Shown here: piece after piece, positions 32,205 to 43,756 of the stretch | Layout: every line of letters starts with the position of its first letter | Position numbering within the stretch: position 1 is the first letter of the stretch | NCBI RefSeq assembly: GCF_000012745.1 | Contig: NC_007404.1 | Location: 1,612,001 to 1,676,000, forward strand | Direction: 5' to 3' | DNA from: Thiobacillus denitrificans ATCC 25259 | GTDB taxonomy: Bacteria; Pseudomonadota; Gammaproteobacteria; Burkholderiales; Thiobacillaceae | DNA: 64,000 nt | Made by a program: the position numbers and the translations under genes | Notes under the pieces: generated by a model | Told to the model about the DNA's origin: nothing | The model's input: the letters and a program-made list of their open reading frames with translations, nothing else | The model's database searches: none

Positions 32205-32839
32205 GCGTACACCTCGTCGAAACTGTCGAGCAACGCCGCCGGCGCATGCGGGTGGAGGCTCGCGGCCTCGTGCGCGCCGTAGGTCACGCCGAGGCTCGCG
32301 ACGCCGGCGTTCGCGGCCATCAGGAGGTCGTGGCTCGTGTCGCCGATGACGAGCGTGCGCGCCGGGTCGGCGCCGAGTTCGTCAATCAGTTCGAGGACCA
32401 TCGCCGGATGCGGCTTCGAGTGCGTCTGGTCGGCGCAGCGCGTCGCGCAGAACCACGGCCGCAGCCCGCTCGTGTCGAGTGCGCGCGAAAGGCCGACGTG
32501 GCTCTTGCCGGTCGCAACCGCGAGCTGGAAGCCACTCGAGTGCAGCGCGCGAATGCCGTCGACCACGCCCGGGAACAGCGGGATCGCGGCGTCGCGGCCG
32601 AGGTAATGCTTGCGGTAGCGCTCAACCAGACGCGGGTAGTCGTCGGCGGGCAGATCGGGAACGAGCGCCTGCAGCGCCTGAACGAGACCAAGGCCGATGA
32701 TCTGGCGCGAGGCGTGCTCGGTCGGCGTCGGCAGGCCGATATCGACGCAGGCACGCTGGATCGAATCGACGATCACGCCGGCCGAGTCCATCAAGGTGCC
32801 GTCCCAGTCGAAAATCAGCAGGTCAAATTGCTTGGGCAT
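32183..32839 (-). CDS. HAD-superfamily phosphatase (phosphoglycolate phosphatase-like)
   Basis: A 218-residue HAD hydrolase. The nucleophile motif is DWDGTLMDSAG (Asp11 and Asp13), a cap domain follows, then the ATGKSH motif and GDTSHDLLMAANAG. The sequence resembles Gph and pyrophosphatase-type members; the substrate is not certain. It overlaps rluC by 17 bases, as often seen for rluC-HAD pairs in betaproteobacteria. Confidence 0.9.
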   Translation of the reverse strand: MPKQFDLLIFDWDGTLMDSAGVIVDSIQRACVDIGLPTPTEHASRQIIGLGLVQALQALVPDLPADDYPRLVERYRKHYLGRDAAIPLFPGVVDGIRALHSSGFQLAVATGKSHVGLSRALDTSGLRPWFCATRCADQTHSKPHPAMVLELIDELGADPARTLVIGDTSHDLLMAANAGVASLGVTYGAHEAASLHPHAPAALLDSFDEVYAWLDANA

Positions 32840-33791
32840 GGTCGAGCGTGTCCAGAAAGGTCGCAAGGTCGGCGGGTAAAGGCGCCTCGATCGTCATGCG
32901 CTCGCCCGAGATCGGGTGGGCGAACGCGAGCTTGGCGGCGTGCAGGAACATGCGCTTGAGTCCGCGCTTCGCCAACCGCTTGTTGAGTTCGAAATCGCCG
33001 TATTTGTCGTCTCCGGCGATCGGAAAACCGAGGTGCGAGGTATGCACGCGAATCTGATGGGTGCGGCCGGTTTTCAATTCCGCTTCGAGCAGTGTGAACT
33101 CGGCGTAGCCCCGCAGGCGGCGGAAGATCGTGTGCGCGGTCTGGCCGGTGTCGCGCACGGTCACGCGCTTCTCGCCTTCCTCGGTGACGCGTTTGTGCAG
33201 CGGCAGCTTCACGTGCTGAAGCGGATTGGGCCAGCGCCCGGCGACCAGCGTGAGGTAGCGTTTTTCGATCTTGCCGTCGCGCATGGCCGCGTGCAGCCCA
33301 ACGAGCGCGCGACGCTTGAGCGCGACGAGCAGCACGCCCGAGGTTTCGCGGTCGAGCCGATGGACGAGCTCCATGTAGCGGCATTCCGGCAGCTCGAGAC
33401 GTAGCTGCTCGATGACGCCGCGCGAAATGCCGCTGCCGCCGTGGACGGCCATGCCCGCAGGCTTGTTCAACGCGATCAGGGCGTCGTCGCGATAGAGGAT
33501 CAGCGGCAACAGGCGCAGCCCGCCCTGCGGCAGGTGCGTCGCCGGCGTGATCACCGGCGCGGCCATCCGCACCGGCGGAATCCGCACCTCGTCGCCGACC
33601 TTGAGGCGGTAGCCGACGTCGACGCGCCCGCCGTTGATCCGCACCTCGCCGCCGCGCACGAGCTTGTAGATGCGGCTTTTGGGAACGCCTTTGAGGCGCG
33701 CCATCAGATAATTGTCGAGTCGCTGGTCGTCGGCGCCCTCGTCAATCTTCAGACGCCGGACCGAATCTTTCTCTAAGTCATTCTTTTTCAT
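32823..33791 (-). CDS. rluC: 23S rRNA pseudouridine synthase RluC
   Basis: A 322-residue RluA-family enzyme. An N-terminal S4 RNA-binding domain (about residues 22-75) precedes the catalytic domain with HRLDRETSG at 144-152 (Asp147). It makes pseudouridines in 23S rRNA. It is divergent from rne, as in enterobacteria. I used the ATG at 33791 rather than a GTG two codons earlier. Confidence 0.93.
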   Translation of the reverse strand: MKKNDLEKDSVRRLKIDEGADDQRLDNYLMARLKGVPKSRIYKLVRGGEVRINGGRVDVGYRLKVGDEVRIPPVRMAAPVITPATHLPQGGLRLLPLILYRDDALIALNKPAGMAVHGGSGISRGVIEQLRLELPECRYMELVHRLDRETSGVLLVALKRRALVGLHAAMRDGKIEKRYLTLVAGRWPNPLQHVKLPLHKRVTEEGEKRVTVRDTGQTAHTIFRRLRGYAEFTLLEAELKTGRTHQIRVHTSHLGFPIAGDDKYGDFELNKRLAKRGLKRMFLHAAKLAFAHPISGERMTIEAPLPADLATFLDTLDHAQAI

Positions 33792-34205
33792 ATACACTAT
33801 GGCCGGCTCAGGCCCAGCTTTGCCTGACCGATTGCCGGCTCGATCGCCGGACCGCTTTAAAGAACACGCCGGTTACAACGCTCACCGGCCGCCGCCCGTC
33901 GGCCCGTCTGGATTCCCGCCGCCCAGTCCATATGGCTGGCCGATCGGTCGAAACCACCGCCCCGCACAGTCGGCAAAAGCAGCGATGTTATCAACGACGC
34001 GACCATAAGCATACGAAATCAGCATTCACGCTCGGCTTCGGCCAGCGGGAATCGGAAAGCCACCCCGGCTTTACGGGGACACTCTCCAGGAACAGGACGT
34101 CTCAACTCCATGCCATTTCACTCGACCCCATCGTGATCGCATGAGCCGCCGACCCAAGGCGGCAGTCTGGCCTGTCCCGTATGCACGCGCGCGGGAGTCA
34201 TATAA
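33792..34205 (+). promoter_or_regulatory. rne leader and rluC/rne divergent promoter region
   Basis: This 414-base gap between rluC and rne has no gene I can support. In other proteobacteria rne has a long 5' leader through which RNase E controls its own mRNA, and this gap is of suitable size. CCCCGGCTTTACGGGG (34063-34079 region) can form a hairpin. A TCCCG near 34177 could pair with CGGGA at the ribosome binding site (GGGAG before 34206). I could not assign a confident promoter. Confidence 0.45.
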
Positions 34206-36827
34206 ATGAAGCGCATGCTTTTCAACGCAACCCAGGCGGAAGAACTCCGGGTTGCCATCGTCGACGGGCAAAAGCTCGTCGACCTTGACATCGAGTCCGC
34301 CAGCAAGGAACAACGCAAGGGCAACATCTACAAGGGTGTCGTCACCCGCGTCGAGCCCAGCCTCGAGGCCGCGTTCGTCGACTATGGCTGCGAGCGCCAC
34401 GGCTTCCTGCCGTTCAAGGAAATCGCCCGCTCGTGTCTGCCCAATGGCGGCCGCGTCCCCGAGAACCTCAAGGAAGGCCAGGAACTGCTGGTCCAGGTCG
34501 AGAAGGACGAGCGCGGCAACAAGGGCGCAGCACTGACCACCTACGTCTCGCTCGCCGGCCGCTACGTCGTGCTGATGCCGACCAACCCGCGCGGCGGAGG
34601 CGTCTCGCGCCGCATCGAAGGCGAAGAGCGCAACGAACTGCGCGACACGCTGGCGCAGCTCGACATCCCCGAAGGCATGAGCCTGATCGCGCGCACCGCC
34701 GGCATCGGTCGGACTGCCGAAGAATTCCAGTGGGACCTGAACTATCTCCTGAGCCTGTGGAAGGCGATCGACGGCGCCTCGACGTCGATGTCGGGCGCCT
34801 TCCTGATCTACCAGGAAGGCAGCCTCGTGATCCGCGCGATCCGCGACTACTTCTCGGCCGACATCGGCGAAATCCTGATCGACACCGAAGACATCTACGA
34901 GCAGGCGCAGCAGTTCATGGCGCACGTGATGCCGGCCAACGTCAACAAGGTCAAGCTCTACCGCGACGACGTGCCGCTGTTCTCGCGCTTCCAGATCGAG
35001 CACCAGATCGAGTCGGCGTTCTCGCGCCAGGTCAACCTGCCGTCGGGCGGCGCGATCGTCATCGACCATACCGAGGCGTTGGTGTCGATCGACGTCAACT
35101 CGGCGCGCGCGACCAAGGGCAGCGACGTCGAGCAGACCGCTTACAACACCAACCTCGAAGCGGCCGACGAAGTGGCCCGCCAGATGCGTCTGCGCGATCT
35201 CGGTGGCCTGATCGTGATCGATTTCATCGACATGGAGAACCCCAAGCATCAACGCGAGGTCGAGAACCGCCTGCGCGATGCGCTCCATCACGACCGCGCG
35301 CGCGTGCAGACCGGCAAGATCTCGCGCTTCGGCCTGCTCGAAATGTCGCGCCAGCGGCTGCAGCCCTCGCTCGGCGAGACCAGCTACAACCCCTGCCCGC
35401 GCTGCCACGGCACCGGCCACATCCGCGGCACCGAGTCGTCGGCTTTGCACATCCTGCGCATCCTGCAGGAAGAGGCGATGAAGGAGAACACCGGCGCCGT
35501 GCACGTCCAGCTGCCGGTCGACGTCGCGACTTTCCTGCTGAACGAAAAACGGCCCGACATCCACACGGTCGAGTCGCGCCTCAAGGTCAACGTGGTGTTG
35601 ATCCCCAACATCCACATGGAGACCCCGCACTACACAATCACGCGTCTGCGCCACGACGAACTGAACGTCGCCGGCGCGGCCGAGCCGAGCTACAAGATGG
35701 CGCTGGTGCCGGAAACCGAAGCGATCTACCAGACCGCCCAGGCCGCCGCACCTTTACGCCAGGAAGCCGCGGTCAAGTCGATTCCGCCGCCGCAACCGAC
35801 CGTCGCGCCGCGCCCCGTCGTGCCGGCGAGCGAGCCCGCGCCCGCGGGCCTCTTCGACCGCATCTTCGGCTGGTTCAAGAAACGCGGCGACGAGACGCAC
35901 GCGCCAGAAGCGGCGCCCGCGGCAGAAGCGGTGCCCGCGATCGTGCGCAGTGAACGTCCGAGCGAGCGCCGCGAGCGTGAACGCAAGCCGGGGCAGCGCC
36001 GCGGTCGCGGTGAAGGCCGCGAAGGGCGCGAGGGTCGGAACGGCGAGGGCCGCAATGGCGAAGCACGCCAAGGCGAGTCGCGCCAAACCGAGCCGCGCCA
36101 GCCCGAAGTGCGCGAGCCGCGCGCCGAGCAGGCGAAACCGCCGCGCCCGCCGCGTCAACCCAAGCCTCGCCCCGAGGCGGAAGTTGCCCCCCGCGCCGCG
36201 ACTGCGCCCGTTGCCGAGGAACCCGCCGGCGAGGAAAAGCGCGAGCCGCGCAGCCGTCGTGGCCGCGGTCGTCGCGGTCGTGGCGAAGGCCGCAGCGAAG
36301 CAGCGGCGAACGGCAGCGCGACCCCGCGCGCCGTGATCGAAATCGCCGGCTATCGGGCGGTCATCGAACTTGCGCGGCCCGCCCGCCCGGCGCCGGCCGC
36401 GGCAGCCCCGGTTGCAGCCGCGGCCGAGCCTGCCGCGGCGCCGGCTCCGTCGCAGCAGGCCCTGCAACTCGATGCGCCTACCCCGGCCACCAAACCGGCC
36501 CCGGGTGCGGTGACTGCATCGCCCGCGGAAATTCTCGCCGCGCTCGCAGCCGGCGAAGCCGAACTGCAACAGGTCGAGACCCGCTCGGCGGCCGCCGCTG
36601 CGGCGGATGGAAGCGAGCCGAGCCGGCCCCGTCGGCGTCGCCGTCCGTCGGTCAAGGCCGACGCCGAGCCGGTGAGCCTGATGCAGGTCGAGACCAGCGC
36701 GCCGATCGAAGTCCCGGTGGACGCTCCTGCGCCGGCCGCGGGGCCTCACCCGACGCGTCGCCGCCCGCGCCCGCAGCCGAGCGCACCGCAGGAACCGCTG
36801 GTGCAGGTCGAAACGCAGGCGAAGTAA
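34206..36827 (+). CDS. rne: Ribonuclease E
   Basis: An 873-residue endoribonuclease. The S1 domain lies near residues 38-118. Catalytic aspartates are Asp296 ([12 protein letters not shown]) and Asp339 (IVIDFIDM). The zinc-link is Cys397 and Cys400 (CPRCHGTGH). After about residue 520 comes an Arg/Glu-rich and Ala/Pro-rich low-complexity tail for RNA and degradosome contacts, with repeats of VQVET. It starts most mRNA decay and matures stable RNAs. A strong terminator follows. Confidence 0.97.
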   Translation: MKRMLFNATQAEELRVAIVDGQKLVDLDIESASKEQRKGNIYKGVVTRVEPSLEAAFVDYGCERHGFLPFKEIARSCLPNGGRVPENLKEGQELLVQVEKDERGNKGAALTTYVSLAGRYVVLMPTNPRGGGVSRRIEGEERNELRDTLAQLDIPEGMSLIARTAGIGRTAEEFQWDLNYLLSLWKAIDGASTSMSGAFLIYQEGSLVIRAIRDYFSADIGEILIDTEDIYEQAQQFMAHVMPANVNKVKLYRDDVPLFSRFQIEHQIESAFSRQVNLPSGGAIVIDHTEALVSIDVNSARATKGSDVEQTAYNTNLEAADEVARQMRLRDLGGLIVIDFIDMENPKHQREVENRLRDALHHDRARVQTGKISRFGLLEMSRQRLQPSLGETSYNPCPRCHGTGHIRGTESSALHILRILQEEAMKENTGAVHVQLPVDVATFLLNEKRPDIHTVESRLKVNVVLIPNIHMETPHYTITRLRHDELNVAGAAEPSYKMALVPETEAIYQTAQAAAPLRQEAAVKSIPPPQPTVAPRPVVPASEPAPAGLFDRIFGWFKKRGDETHAPEAAPAAEAVPAIVRSERPSERRERERKPGQRRGRGEGREGREGRNGEGRNGEARQGESRQTEPRQPEVREPRAEQAKPPRPPRQPKPRPEAEVAPRAATAPVAEEPAGEEKREPRSRRGRGRRGRGEGRSEAAANGSATPRAVIEIAGYRAVIELARPARPAPAAAAPVAAAAEPAAAPAPSQQALQLDAPTPATKPAPGAVTASPAEILAALAAGEAELQQVETRSAAAAAADGSEPSRPRRRRRPSVKADAEPVSLMQVETSAPIEVPVDAPAPAAGPHPTRRRPRPQPSAPQEPLVQVETQAK

Positions 36828-36842
36828 GTCCGCGCCGCCATG

Positions 36843-36872
36843 AAAAAGGGCCGCTTCGAGCGGCCCTTTTTT
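36843..36872. terminator. Bidirectional terminator after rne
   Basis: AAAAAGGGCCGCT and AGCGGCCCTTTTTT flank a TCG loop, with an A-run on one side and a T-run on the other. It can end both rne (plus) and the phosphatase gene (minus). Confidence 0.9.
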
Positions 36873-36883
36873 CGTCCAAGCGC

Positions 36884-37381
36884 TCAGCTTCCCGATCGCA
36901 TCCTGACCTGGTTTCCGCCCGTGATTTCCCGGATCAGACCCTGCACCGCGTCCTCGATCATGTCGAGGTTTTCCTCGAAGCCCTGCGCGCCGCCGTAATA
37001 AGGGTCGACGACGTCGAGGTTGGGCCACTTGCGGCTGAACGACAGCAGGCGGCGGATCTTGCCGTGGTGCTCGGCGGGCGCGCGCTCGATCAGGCGCTCG
37101 TAGTTGTCGCGGTCCATCACCAGGATGTAGTCGAAGCGCTCGAAATCGGCGTCCGCCACCTTGCGTCCGCGCAGGTCGCTGATGTCCTCGCCGCGCTGGC
37201 GAATCGCCTGCTGTGCGCGTGGGTCGGGCGGCGAACCGACGTGGTAGGCGTGGGTGCCCGCCGAGTCGATCTCGACCCGGCTTTCGAGCCCTGCCTCACG
37301 TAGCGCCTTGCGGAACATGCCTTCCGCCATCGGCGAGCGGCAGATATTGCCCATGCAAACAAAAAGAACCCTGACAGCCAT
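36884..37381 (-). CDS. Low-molecular-weight protein tyrosine phosphatase
   Basis: A 165-residue phosphatase with the C-x5-R loop CMGNICRS (Cys9, Arg15) and the general acid in VVDPYYGG. Such enzymes dephosphorylate tyrosine kinases or arsenate-like substrates. The sequence is closer to tyrosine phosphatases than to arsenate reductases. It is the last gene before the shared terminator with rne, and an unknown gene lies 55 bases upstream. Confidence 0.92.
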   Translation of the reverse strand: MAVRVLFVCMGNICRSPMAEGMFRKALREAGLESRVEIDSAGTHAYHVGSPPDPRAQQAIRQRGEDISDLRGRKVADADFERFDYILVMDRDNYERLIERAPAEHHGKIRRLLSFSRKWPNLDVVDPYYGGAQGFEENLDMIEDAVQGLIREITGGNQVRMRSGS

Positions 37382-37436
37382 GTGTATTTCCGATCAACAA
37401 ATTTTGAAATCGCGCCGGGACCGGCGCGCAATGAAT

Positions 37437-37862
37437 TCAGTCCAGCGCGCTCTTGAGCTTGTGCCACTGGATCGGCGCAGGCTGCACGTTCTCGACCGCC
37501 TCCGCCTGTTTGCGCTTGGCGTATTCCTCCGCGCGCTTAAGGAATTTCTGCAGGTCGGCATTCGCAATGCGCGTCTGTGCCGCCATCTCGTCCTCGGTCA
37601 GCGGCGCCTCGATCAACTGCACCTCGATGCGCAGCACCGCGGGATATTTTTCGGTCAACGCCTGCAGGATCGCGTCGAGCTTCTTGCCCGGCAGGCCGTA
37701 GCGCAGCTTCTTGGTCAGAAACAGCCGCAGAATCGCGCCGTCGCCCGGATTCGCACGATTGTTGATCACCGCGGCCTCCTTCTGCAGCCAGCCGCGCAGG
37801 CGCAGCGGCGTGATCTCGACGCCCGGGTTCAGGATGGCGATGTGGATTTGTCCCGAAGCCAT
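37437..37862 (-). CDS. Conserved-looking protein of unknown function
   Basis: A 141-residue soluble protein starting MASGQIHIAILNPGVEITP. I do not recognise the family. It has no membrane segment or metal motif. It contains a basic LFLTKKLRYGLPGKKLD stretch and a C-terminal helix rich in Ala, Lys and Glu. Codon use looks like the host genes. The start at 37862 has AGGAGT ahead of it. Confidence 0.7.
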   Translation of the reverse strand: MASGQIHIAILNPGVEITPLRLRGWLQKEAAVINNRANPGDGAILRLFLTKKLRYGLPGKKLDAILQALTEKYPAVLRIEVQLIEAPLTEDEMAAQTRIANADLQKFLKRAEEYAKRKQAEAVENVQPAPIQWHKLKSALD

Positions 37863-38003
37863 GTGGGACTCCTGTGATGCAAAAGTGGAATTGTGCAGAA
37901 GTTTTGCGGGCAGGGCCAACCCGTATGTCGGGTGGGGATGGACGGCTTGCGTGGATGGGCAGGCCCGCACAAAATGCGGACAAAATTAAACAGGGGAGCA
38001 AAA

Positions 38004-38075
38004 ATGCTGCGCTTACTTATCATCAGGCTGCGTCGAGAATCATTCTCCGGCTTGAAGCGCGTTAGGCAAAAATGA
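38004..38075 (+). CDS. Short leader-like ORF coupled to the next gene
   Basis: A 23-codon ORF encoding a basic peptide beginning MLRLLIIRLRRESFSG. It has a good GGGGAG site, and its stop overlaps the next start as ATGA. It may be a leader whose translation feeds the 185-residue gene. No function can be assigned. Confidence 0.4.
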   Translation: MLRLLIIRLRRESFSGLKRVRQK

Positions 38076-38629
38076 GCATCAGCCCACTTTGGTCATTGTC
38101 GATTTCGTGCCTCGCGTTGGTAATCAGCTTCTCCGGTTTCTATTTCCAGCACCTGAAACGAACGCGGAAAGCTTTCGCATCGGTACTTTGGTGCGAACGA
38201 GATGGCGACAAGGTCGTCTTAGAGGCGTCGATAAGCAATCGGGGGAATCGGCCGATTACTGTCTCAAGAATATGGCTACTGTCCCCCTGTAAGGACAACC
38301 ATAGGGTCCGCTATGAGTGCGAGTGCATCAACCAGGCTTCTCCCCTGAGAGTTCAGCCCATGTCCGGCGAGTTCTTGCAGTTGCCTTTCCCTGCTCCCGA
38401 TGACTTACGACTTCATGGTCTGTATCCCACGATGGAACACGAATCAGTAACGTATGAGCTGCTGTTCTATGTGACAGACGACCGCGGAATAGAACACTAC
38501 GCGCAGATGCCCGCGGTTAAGCTGATTCGGAACGGAGGCGGGATAGAGGGTCTGCGAAATTCTGTTCGGCTTGTTCCCGGTACCCGTAATTCGCAGAAGG
38601 GTCATAACAAGGCGATGGTAGCGAAATAG
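38072..38629 (+). CDS. Membrane-anchored hypothetical protein, probably acquired
   Basis: A 185-residue protein with one N-terminal membrane helix (about residues 8-25) and a soluble remainder with beta-rich segments (VVLEASISNRGNRPITVSRI). I do not recognise the family. The stretch from about 37990 to 38630 is visibly less GC-rich, with AT-ending codons unlike its neighbours, which suggests recent transfer. It converges with uvrB 32 bases later. Confidence 0.65.
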   Translation: MSISPLWSLSISCLALVISFSGFYFQHLKRTRKAFASVLWCERDGDKVVLEASISNRGNRPITVSRIWLLSPCKDNHRVRYECECINQASPLRVQPMSGEFLQLPFPAPDDLRLHGLYPTMEHESVTYELLFYVTDDRGIEHYAQMPAVKLIRNGGGIEGLRNSVRLVPGTRNSQKGHNKAMVAK

Positions 38630-38661
38630 ATCCGCGCTCCAGCTCGGGATAAACTCCGCCG

Positions 38662-40689
<2,028 letters not shown>

Positions 40690-40968
40690 CAGGACGAATA
40701 TTTCATGAGTTGGCGTGCCTCAGGATGGCAGGCGCGCTGCGCCCGGGCGCTTGCGAATCCGGCGAGCGCGCCGGACGGCGCTTTTCGTTCGGCATCGGAA
40801 CTTTTCCCGGTCGCGCGCGCAGAAAGACTGCGCCGTTCCTGCAAAAATTCCCTATAAAACAAAACTTCCGACGCGATCCTCACTTGAAACATTCGGGTTA
40901 AAATCGCGCGGCAAAAAACTCACTGATAGTAGCACCCGTTTCGTCGCGGGCGCCCCCAAGGAACCATT

Positions 40969-42165
40969 GTGGAACTCTCCCGCCGCGTACAGGCCATCAA
41001 GCCCTCCCCGACGCTCGCCGTCACCGCCCGCGCCGCCGCCCTCAAGGCCACCGGTCGCGACATCATCGGCCTCGGCGCCGGCGAGCCCGACTTCGATACG
41101 CCGCAACACATCAAGGACGCGGCGATCAAGGCGATCGACGGCGGCTTCACCAAGTACACGGCGGTCGACGGCACGCCGAGCCTGAAGGCGGCGATCATCG
41201 CCAAGTTCAAGCGCGACAACGGCCTCGACTACACGCCGAAGCAGATCCTCGTCTCATGCGGCGGCAAGCAGAGCTTCTTCAACCTCGTCCAGGCCGTGAT
41301 CGACCCCGACGACGAGGTCATCATTCCGGCGCCCTACTGGGTGTCCTACCCCGACATCGTGATCCTCGCCGATGGCAAACCTGTCATCGTCGAGGCCGGC
41401 ATCGAGCAGGGCTTCAAAATCACACCCGCGCAGCTCGAGGCGGCGATCACGCCGAAAACGCGCCTCTTCGTCATCAACAGCCCGTCGAACCCGACCGGCG
41501 CGGTCTACTCGAAGGACGAACTCGCCGCGCTCGGCGACGTGTTGCGCCGCCATCCGCGCGTGCTCATCGCCTCGGACGACATGTATGAGCATATCCGCCT
41601 CGACGGCGCGCCCTTCGTCAACATCCTCAACGCCTGCCCCGACCTCTACGACCGCACGCTCGTGCTGAACGGCGTGTCGAAGGCCTACTCAATGACCGGC
41701 TGGCGGATCGGCTACGCCGCCGGCCCCGAAGCGATCCTGCGCGCGATGACCAACGTGCAGTCGCAATCGACCTCGAACCCGACCTCGATCTCACAGGTCG
41801 CCGCCGAAGCGGCGCTCAACGGCGACCAGGGCTGCATCACGCCGATGCTCGACGCGTTCAAGGCACGTCACCGCTTCGTCGTCGACGCGCTCAACGCGAT
41901 TCCCGGCTTCAAGTGCGTCGATAGCGGCGGCGCGTTCTACGCCTTCCCCGACGTGCGGCCGGCGATCCAGGCGCTGCTCGCGCGCGACGTGATCGAGCAA
42001 GGCACCGACATCGCCTTCTCCGAATACCTGCTTGAGTCGGCCGACGTCGCAGTGGTTCCCGGCTCGGCCTTCGGCGCCGAGGGCTACATCCGCCTGTCGT
42101 TCGCGACCTCGCAGGCCAACCTCGACAAGGCGCTCAAGCGGATCGCCCAGGCGATCGCCGGCTGA
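40969..42165 (+). CDS. Class I aspartate-type aminotransferase
   Basis: A 398-residue PLP enzyme of aminotransferase subfamily I-gamma. The PLP lysine is Lys238 in NGVSKAYSMTGWRIGY, with the phosphate- and substrate-binding SPSNPTGAVY and an Arg in YIRLSFA near the end. It probably makes aspartate or aromatic amino acids with 2-oxoglutarate. It starts with GTG at 40969. The upstream 279 bases hold no gene I can support. Confidence 0.92.
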   Translation: MELSRRVQAIKPSPTLAVTARAAALKATGRDIIGLGAGEPDFDTPQHIKDAAIKAIDGGFTKYTAVDGTPSLKAAIIAKFKRDNGLDYTPKQILVSCGGKQSFFNLVQAVIDPDDEVIIPAPYWVSYPDIVILADGKPVIVEAGIEQGFKITPAQLEAAITPKTRLFVINSPSNPTGAVYSKDELAALGDVLRRHPRVLIASDDMYEHIRLDGAPFVNILNACPDLYDRTLVLNGVSKAYSMTGWRIGYAAGPEAILRAMTNVQSQSTSNPTSISQVAAEAALNGDQGCITPMLDAFKARHRFVVDALNAIPGFKCVDSGGAFYAFPDVRPAIQALLARDVIEQGTDIAFSEYLLESADVAVVPGSAFGAEGYIRLSFATSQANLDKALKRIAQAIAG

Positions 42166-42204
42166 GCGCTGGCCCGGCGCGCGCGCTGAAGGTAGGCTAG
42201 CGCC

Positions 42205-43479
42205 ATGCGCCTGCCCGCCCTGCCCCCCGTCCGCGGCCCGCTCTCGCGGATCGTCCAGCTCGGCTACACGACGGCGCGCCTGTTCACGCAGAACGGGCTG
42301 CAAAACCACGCCGCGGCCACCGCCTTCTATTTCCTGCTCTCGGCGACTCCGCTGCTGCTGCTGCTCAGCTATGGGCTGACCCTGCTCGGCCAGATCGCCG
42401 AGAATTCGGTTCCCGCGACGATCCTGCTCGCCGCGCTCTACGAGCAGATGCGACTCGACAGCCTGACCGAGCTGGGCTTCATTCCGAGCCAGACCGAACT
42501 CACCGCCGGCAGCGTCGGCCTCGTCACGCTGCTGCTGTCGTCCCGCGGCCTCGTCAACACGATGCAGGGCGCGTTCCGCATCATCTTCCCGGCGCGCGAG
42601 AAACGCAGCTTCGTCGGCTCGTGGATCCTGCCGCTCGTCGTCCTGCCGCTCCTGTTCGCGCTAATGGGTGTCGCCGCGCTCGCCCAGGTGACGCTGACGT
42701 TTCTCGGGCAAAACGACTTCATCGGCACCGGCAACGCGCGCGTGTTGCAGGTGCTCAATTCGCTGTTCGGCTTCGCCATGGTCTGGGCGCTGCTCTTCAC
42801 CGCCTACTGGCGGCTGCCGCGCCGCCACCCGCCCGCACGCGTCGCCGCGGTGTTCGCGCTCGGCGCCATCGCCAGCCTTGGTCTCCTGCTTGTCCTGTTC
42901 GGCGCCTTCTTCGAACTCGAAAACTACCTGAGCCTCTACGGCGCGCTCGGCGGCGTCGTCTTCGTCCTGATCGGCGCCTACTTCGCGTTTCTGCTACTGT
43001 ATTTCTGGGCCCAGGCCCTGTACGCCTACGGCAAGGCCGACATCATCGCGCTCGAAAAACTGTTCCTGAGCCATAGCGGCGACGGCGATCCGCTCGAGCG
43101 CTACGTCTTCGCCGACAGCCATCCGCTGATGGAAAAATACGGCCAGATCCATCCCGCCGGGCACGCCCTGATCGAGGAAGGCGACACCTCGCACACCGCG
43201 TATTTCCTGTGCTCGGGGCACGCCGCCGTGTACAAGAAAACCGAAGCAGGCCGCCGCCGCCTCAACGAGCTGCAGCAGGGCCAGCTCTTCGGCGAAATGG
43301 CCTACCTGCTCAACGAGCCGCGCACCGCGTCGGTCGTCACCGAAAGCGAAGTCACCGTGCTCGCGCTGCCGCCGCAAATTCTCGAAGAGCTCATGCAGCA
43401 CTCCGCCCTGCTCTCGCGCCGCATCATCGCGACGCTATGTCTGCGGCTCGAACGGATGAACGCCGAACGGGCGGCGTAG
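42205..43479 (+). CDS. YihY/BrkB-like membrane protein fused to a cyclic-nucleotide-binding domain
   Basis: A 424-residue protein. Residues about 20-285 are a six-helix YihY/BrkB membrane domain (NHAAATAFYFLLSATPLLLL, later GAYFAFLLLYFWAQALYAYG). Residues about 300-420 form a cNMP-binding domain with the phosphate cassette FGEMAYLLNEPRTAS (Glu364, Arg373, Thr374). The fusion suggests that a nucleotide signal regulates an envelope protein. The ligand is unknown. The gene follows the aminotransferase by 39 bases. Confidence 0.88.
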   Translation: MRLPALPPVRGPLSRIVQLGYTTARLFTQNGLQNHAAATAFYFLLSATPLLLLLSYGLTLLGQIAENSVPATILLAALYEQMRLDSLTELGFIPSQTELTAGSVGLVTLLLSSRGLVNTMQGAFRIIFPAREKRSFVGSWILPLVVLPLLFALMGVAALAQVTLTFLGQNDFIGTGNARVLQVLNSLFGFAMVWALLFTAYWRLPRRHPPARVAAVFALGAIASLGLLLVLFGAFFELENYLSLYGALGGVVFVLIGAYFAFLLLYFWAQALYAYGKADIIALEKLFLSHSGDGDPLERYVFADSHPLMEKYGQIHPAGHALIEEGDTSHTAYFLCSGHAAVYKKTEAGRRRLNELQQGQLFGEMAYLLNEPRTASVVTESEVTVLALPPQILEELMQHSALLSRRIIATLCLRLERMNAERAA

Positions 43480-43591
43480 GGCAACGCGCACGGCGTGGCT
43501 GCCGCTCCGTGTCCTTGCCGCGGGCTTCACCGTCAGGCGGTGAGTCGTGCTGCAGAGCATCCGTTTTTGCACTCAAGATGATGGATAAGGG

Positions 43592-43620
43592 TTGACCGAA
43601 AAGTCCGCCCTCTCTAGAAT
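43592..43620 (+). promoter_or_regulatory. Promoter of tRNA-Asn
   Basis: TTGACC (43592-43597) and TAGAAT (43615-43620), with a 17-base spacer, form a near-consensus sigma-70 promoter ending 13 bases before the tRNA. Confidence 0.75.
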
Positions 43621-43633
43621 GCGCGCTTCCCAT

Positions 43634-43709
43634 TCCCCGATAGCTCAGTCGGTAGAGCGACGGACTGTTAATCCGCAGGTCCCTGGTTCGAGCCCAGGTC
43701 GGGGAGCCA
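43634..43709 (+). tRNA. tRNA-Asn (anticodon GTT)
   Basis: A 76-base cloverleaf with acceptor TCCCCGA/TCGGGGA, anticodon loop CTGTTAA, T arm CCTGGTTCGAGCCCAGG and encoded CCA. Its 3' 45 bases are the attachment site of the adjacent element and are duplicated at 46039-46083. Confidence 0.97.
43665..43709 (+). repeat. attL: 45-bp direct repeat in the 3' part of tRNA-Asn
   Basis: These 45 bases, from the anticodon loop to the CCA end, recur exactly at 46039-46083. The integrase gene lies directly inside. This is the normal footprint of a tyrosine recombinase using a tRNA gene. Confidence 0.95.
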
Positions 43710-43715
43710 TATTTC

Positions 43716-43743
43716 ACAAGGCCCACAGCGATGTGGGCCTTGT
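43716..43743 (+). terminator. Hairpin terminator inside the left end of the element
   Basis: A perfect 12-bp stem with a GCGA loop (ACAAGGCCCACA / TGTGGGCCTTGT) lies seven bases after tRNA-Asn. It resembles the hairpin at 46091-46118, which follows the right-end tRNA copy and has the same loop. Confidence 0.75.
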
Positions 43744-43756
43744 CGTTTCCGCTCCC

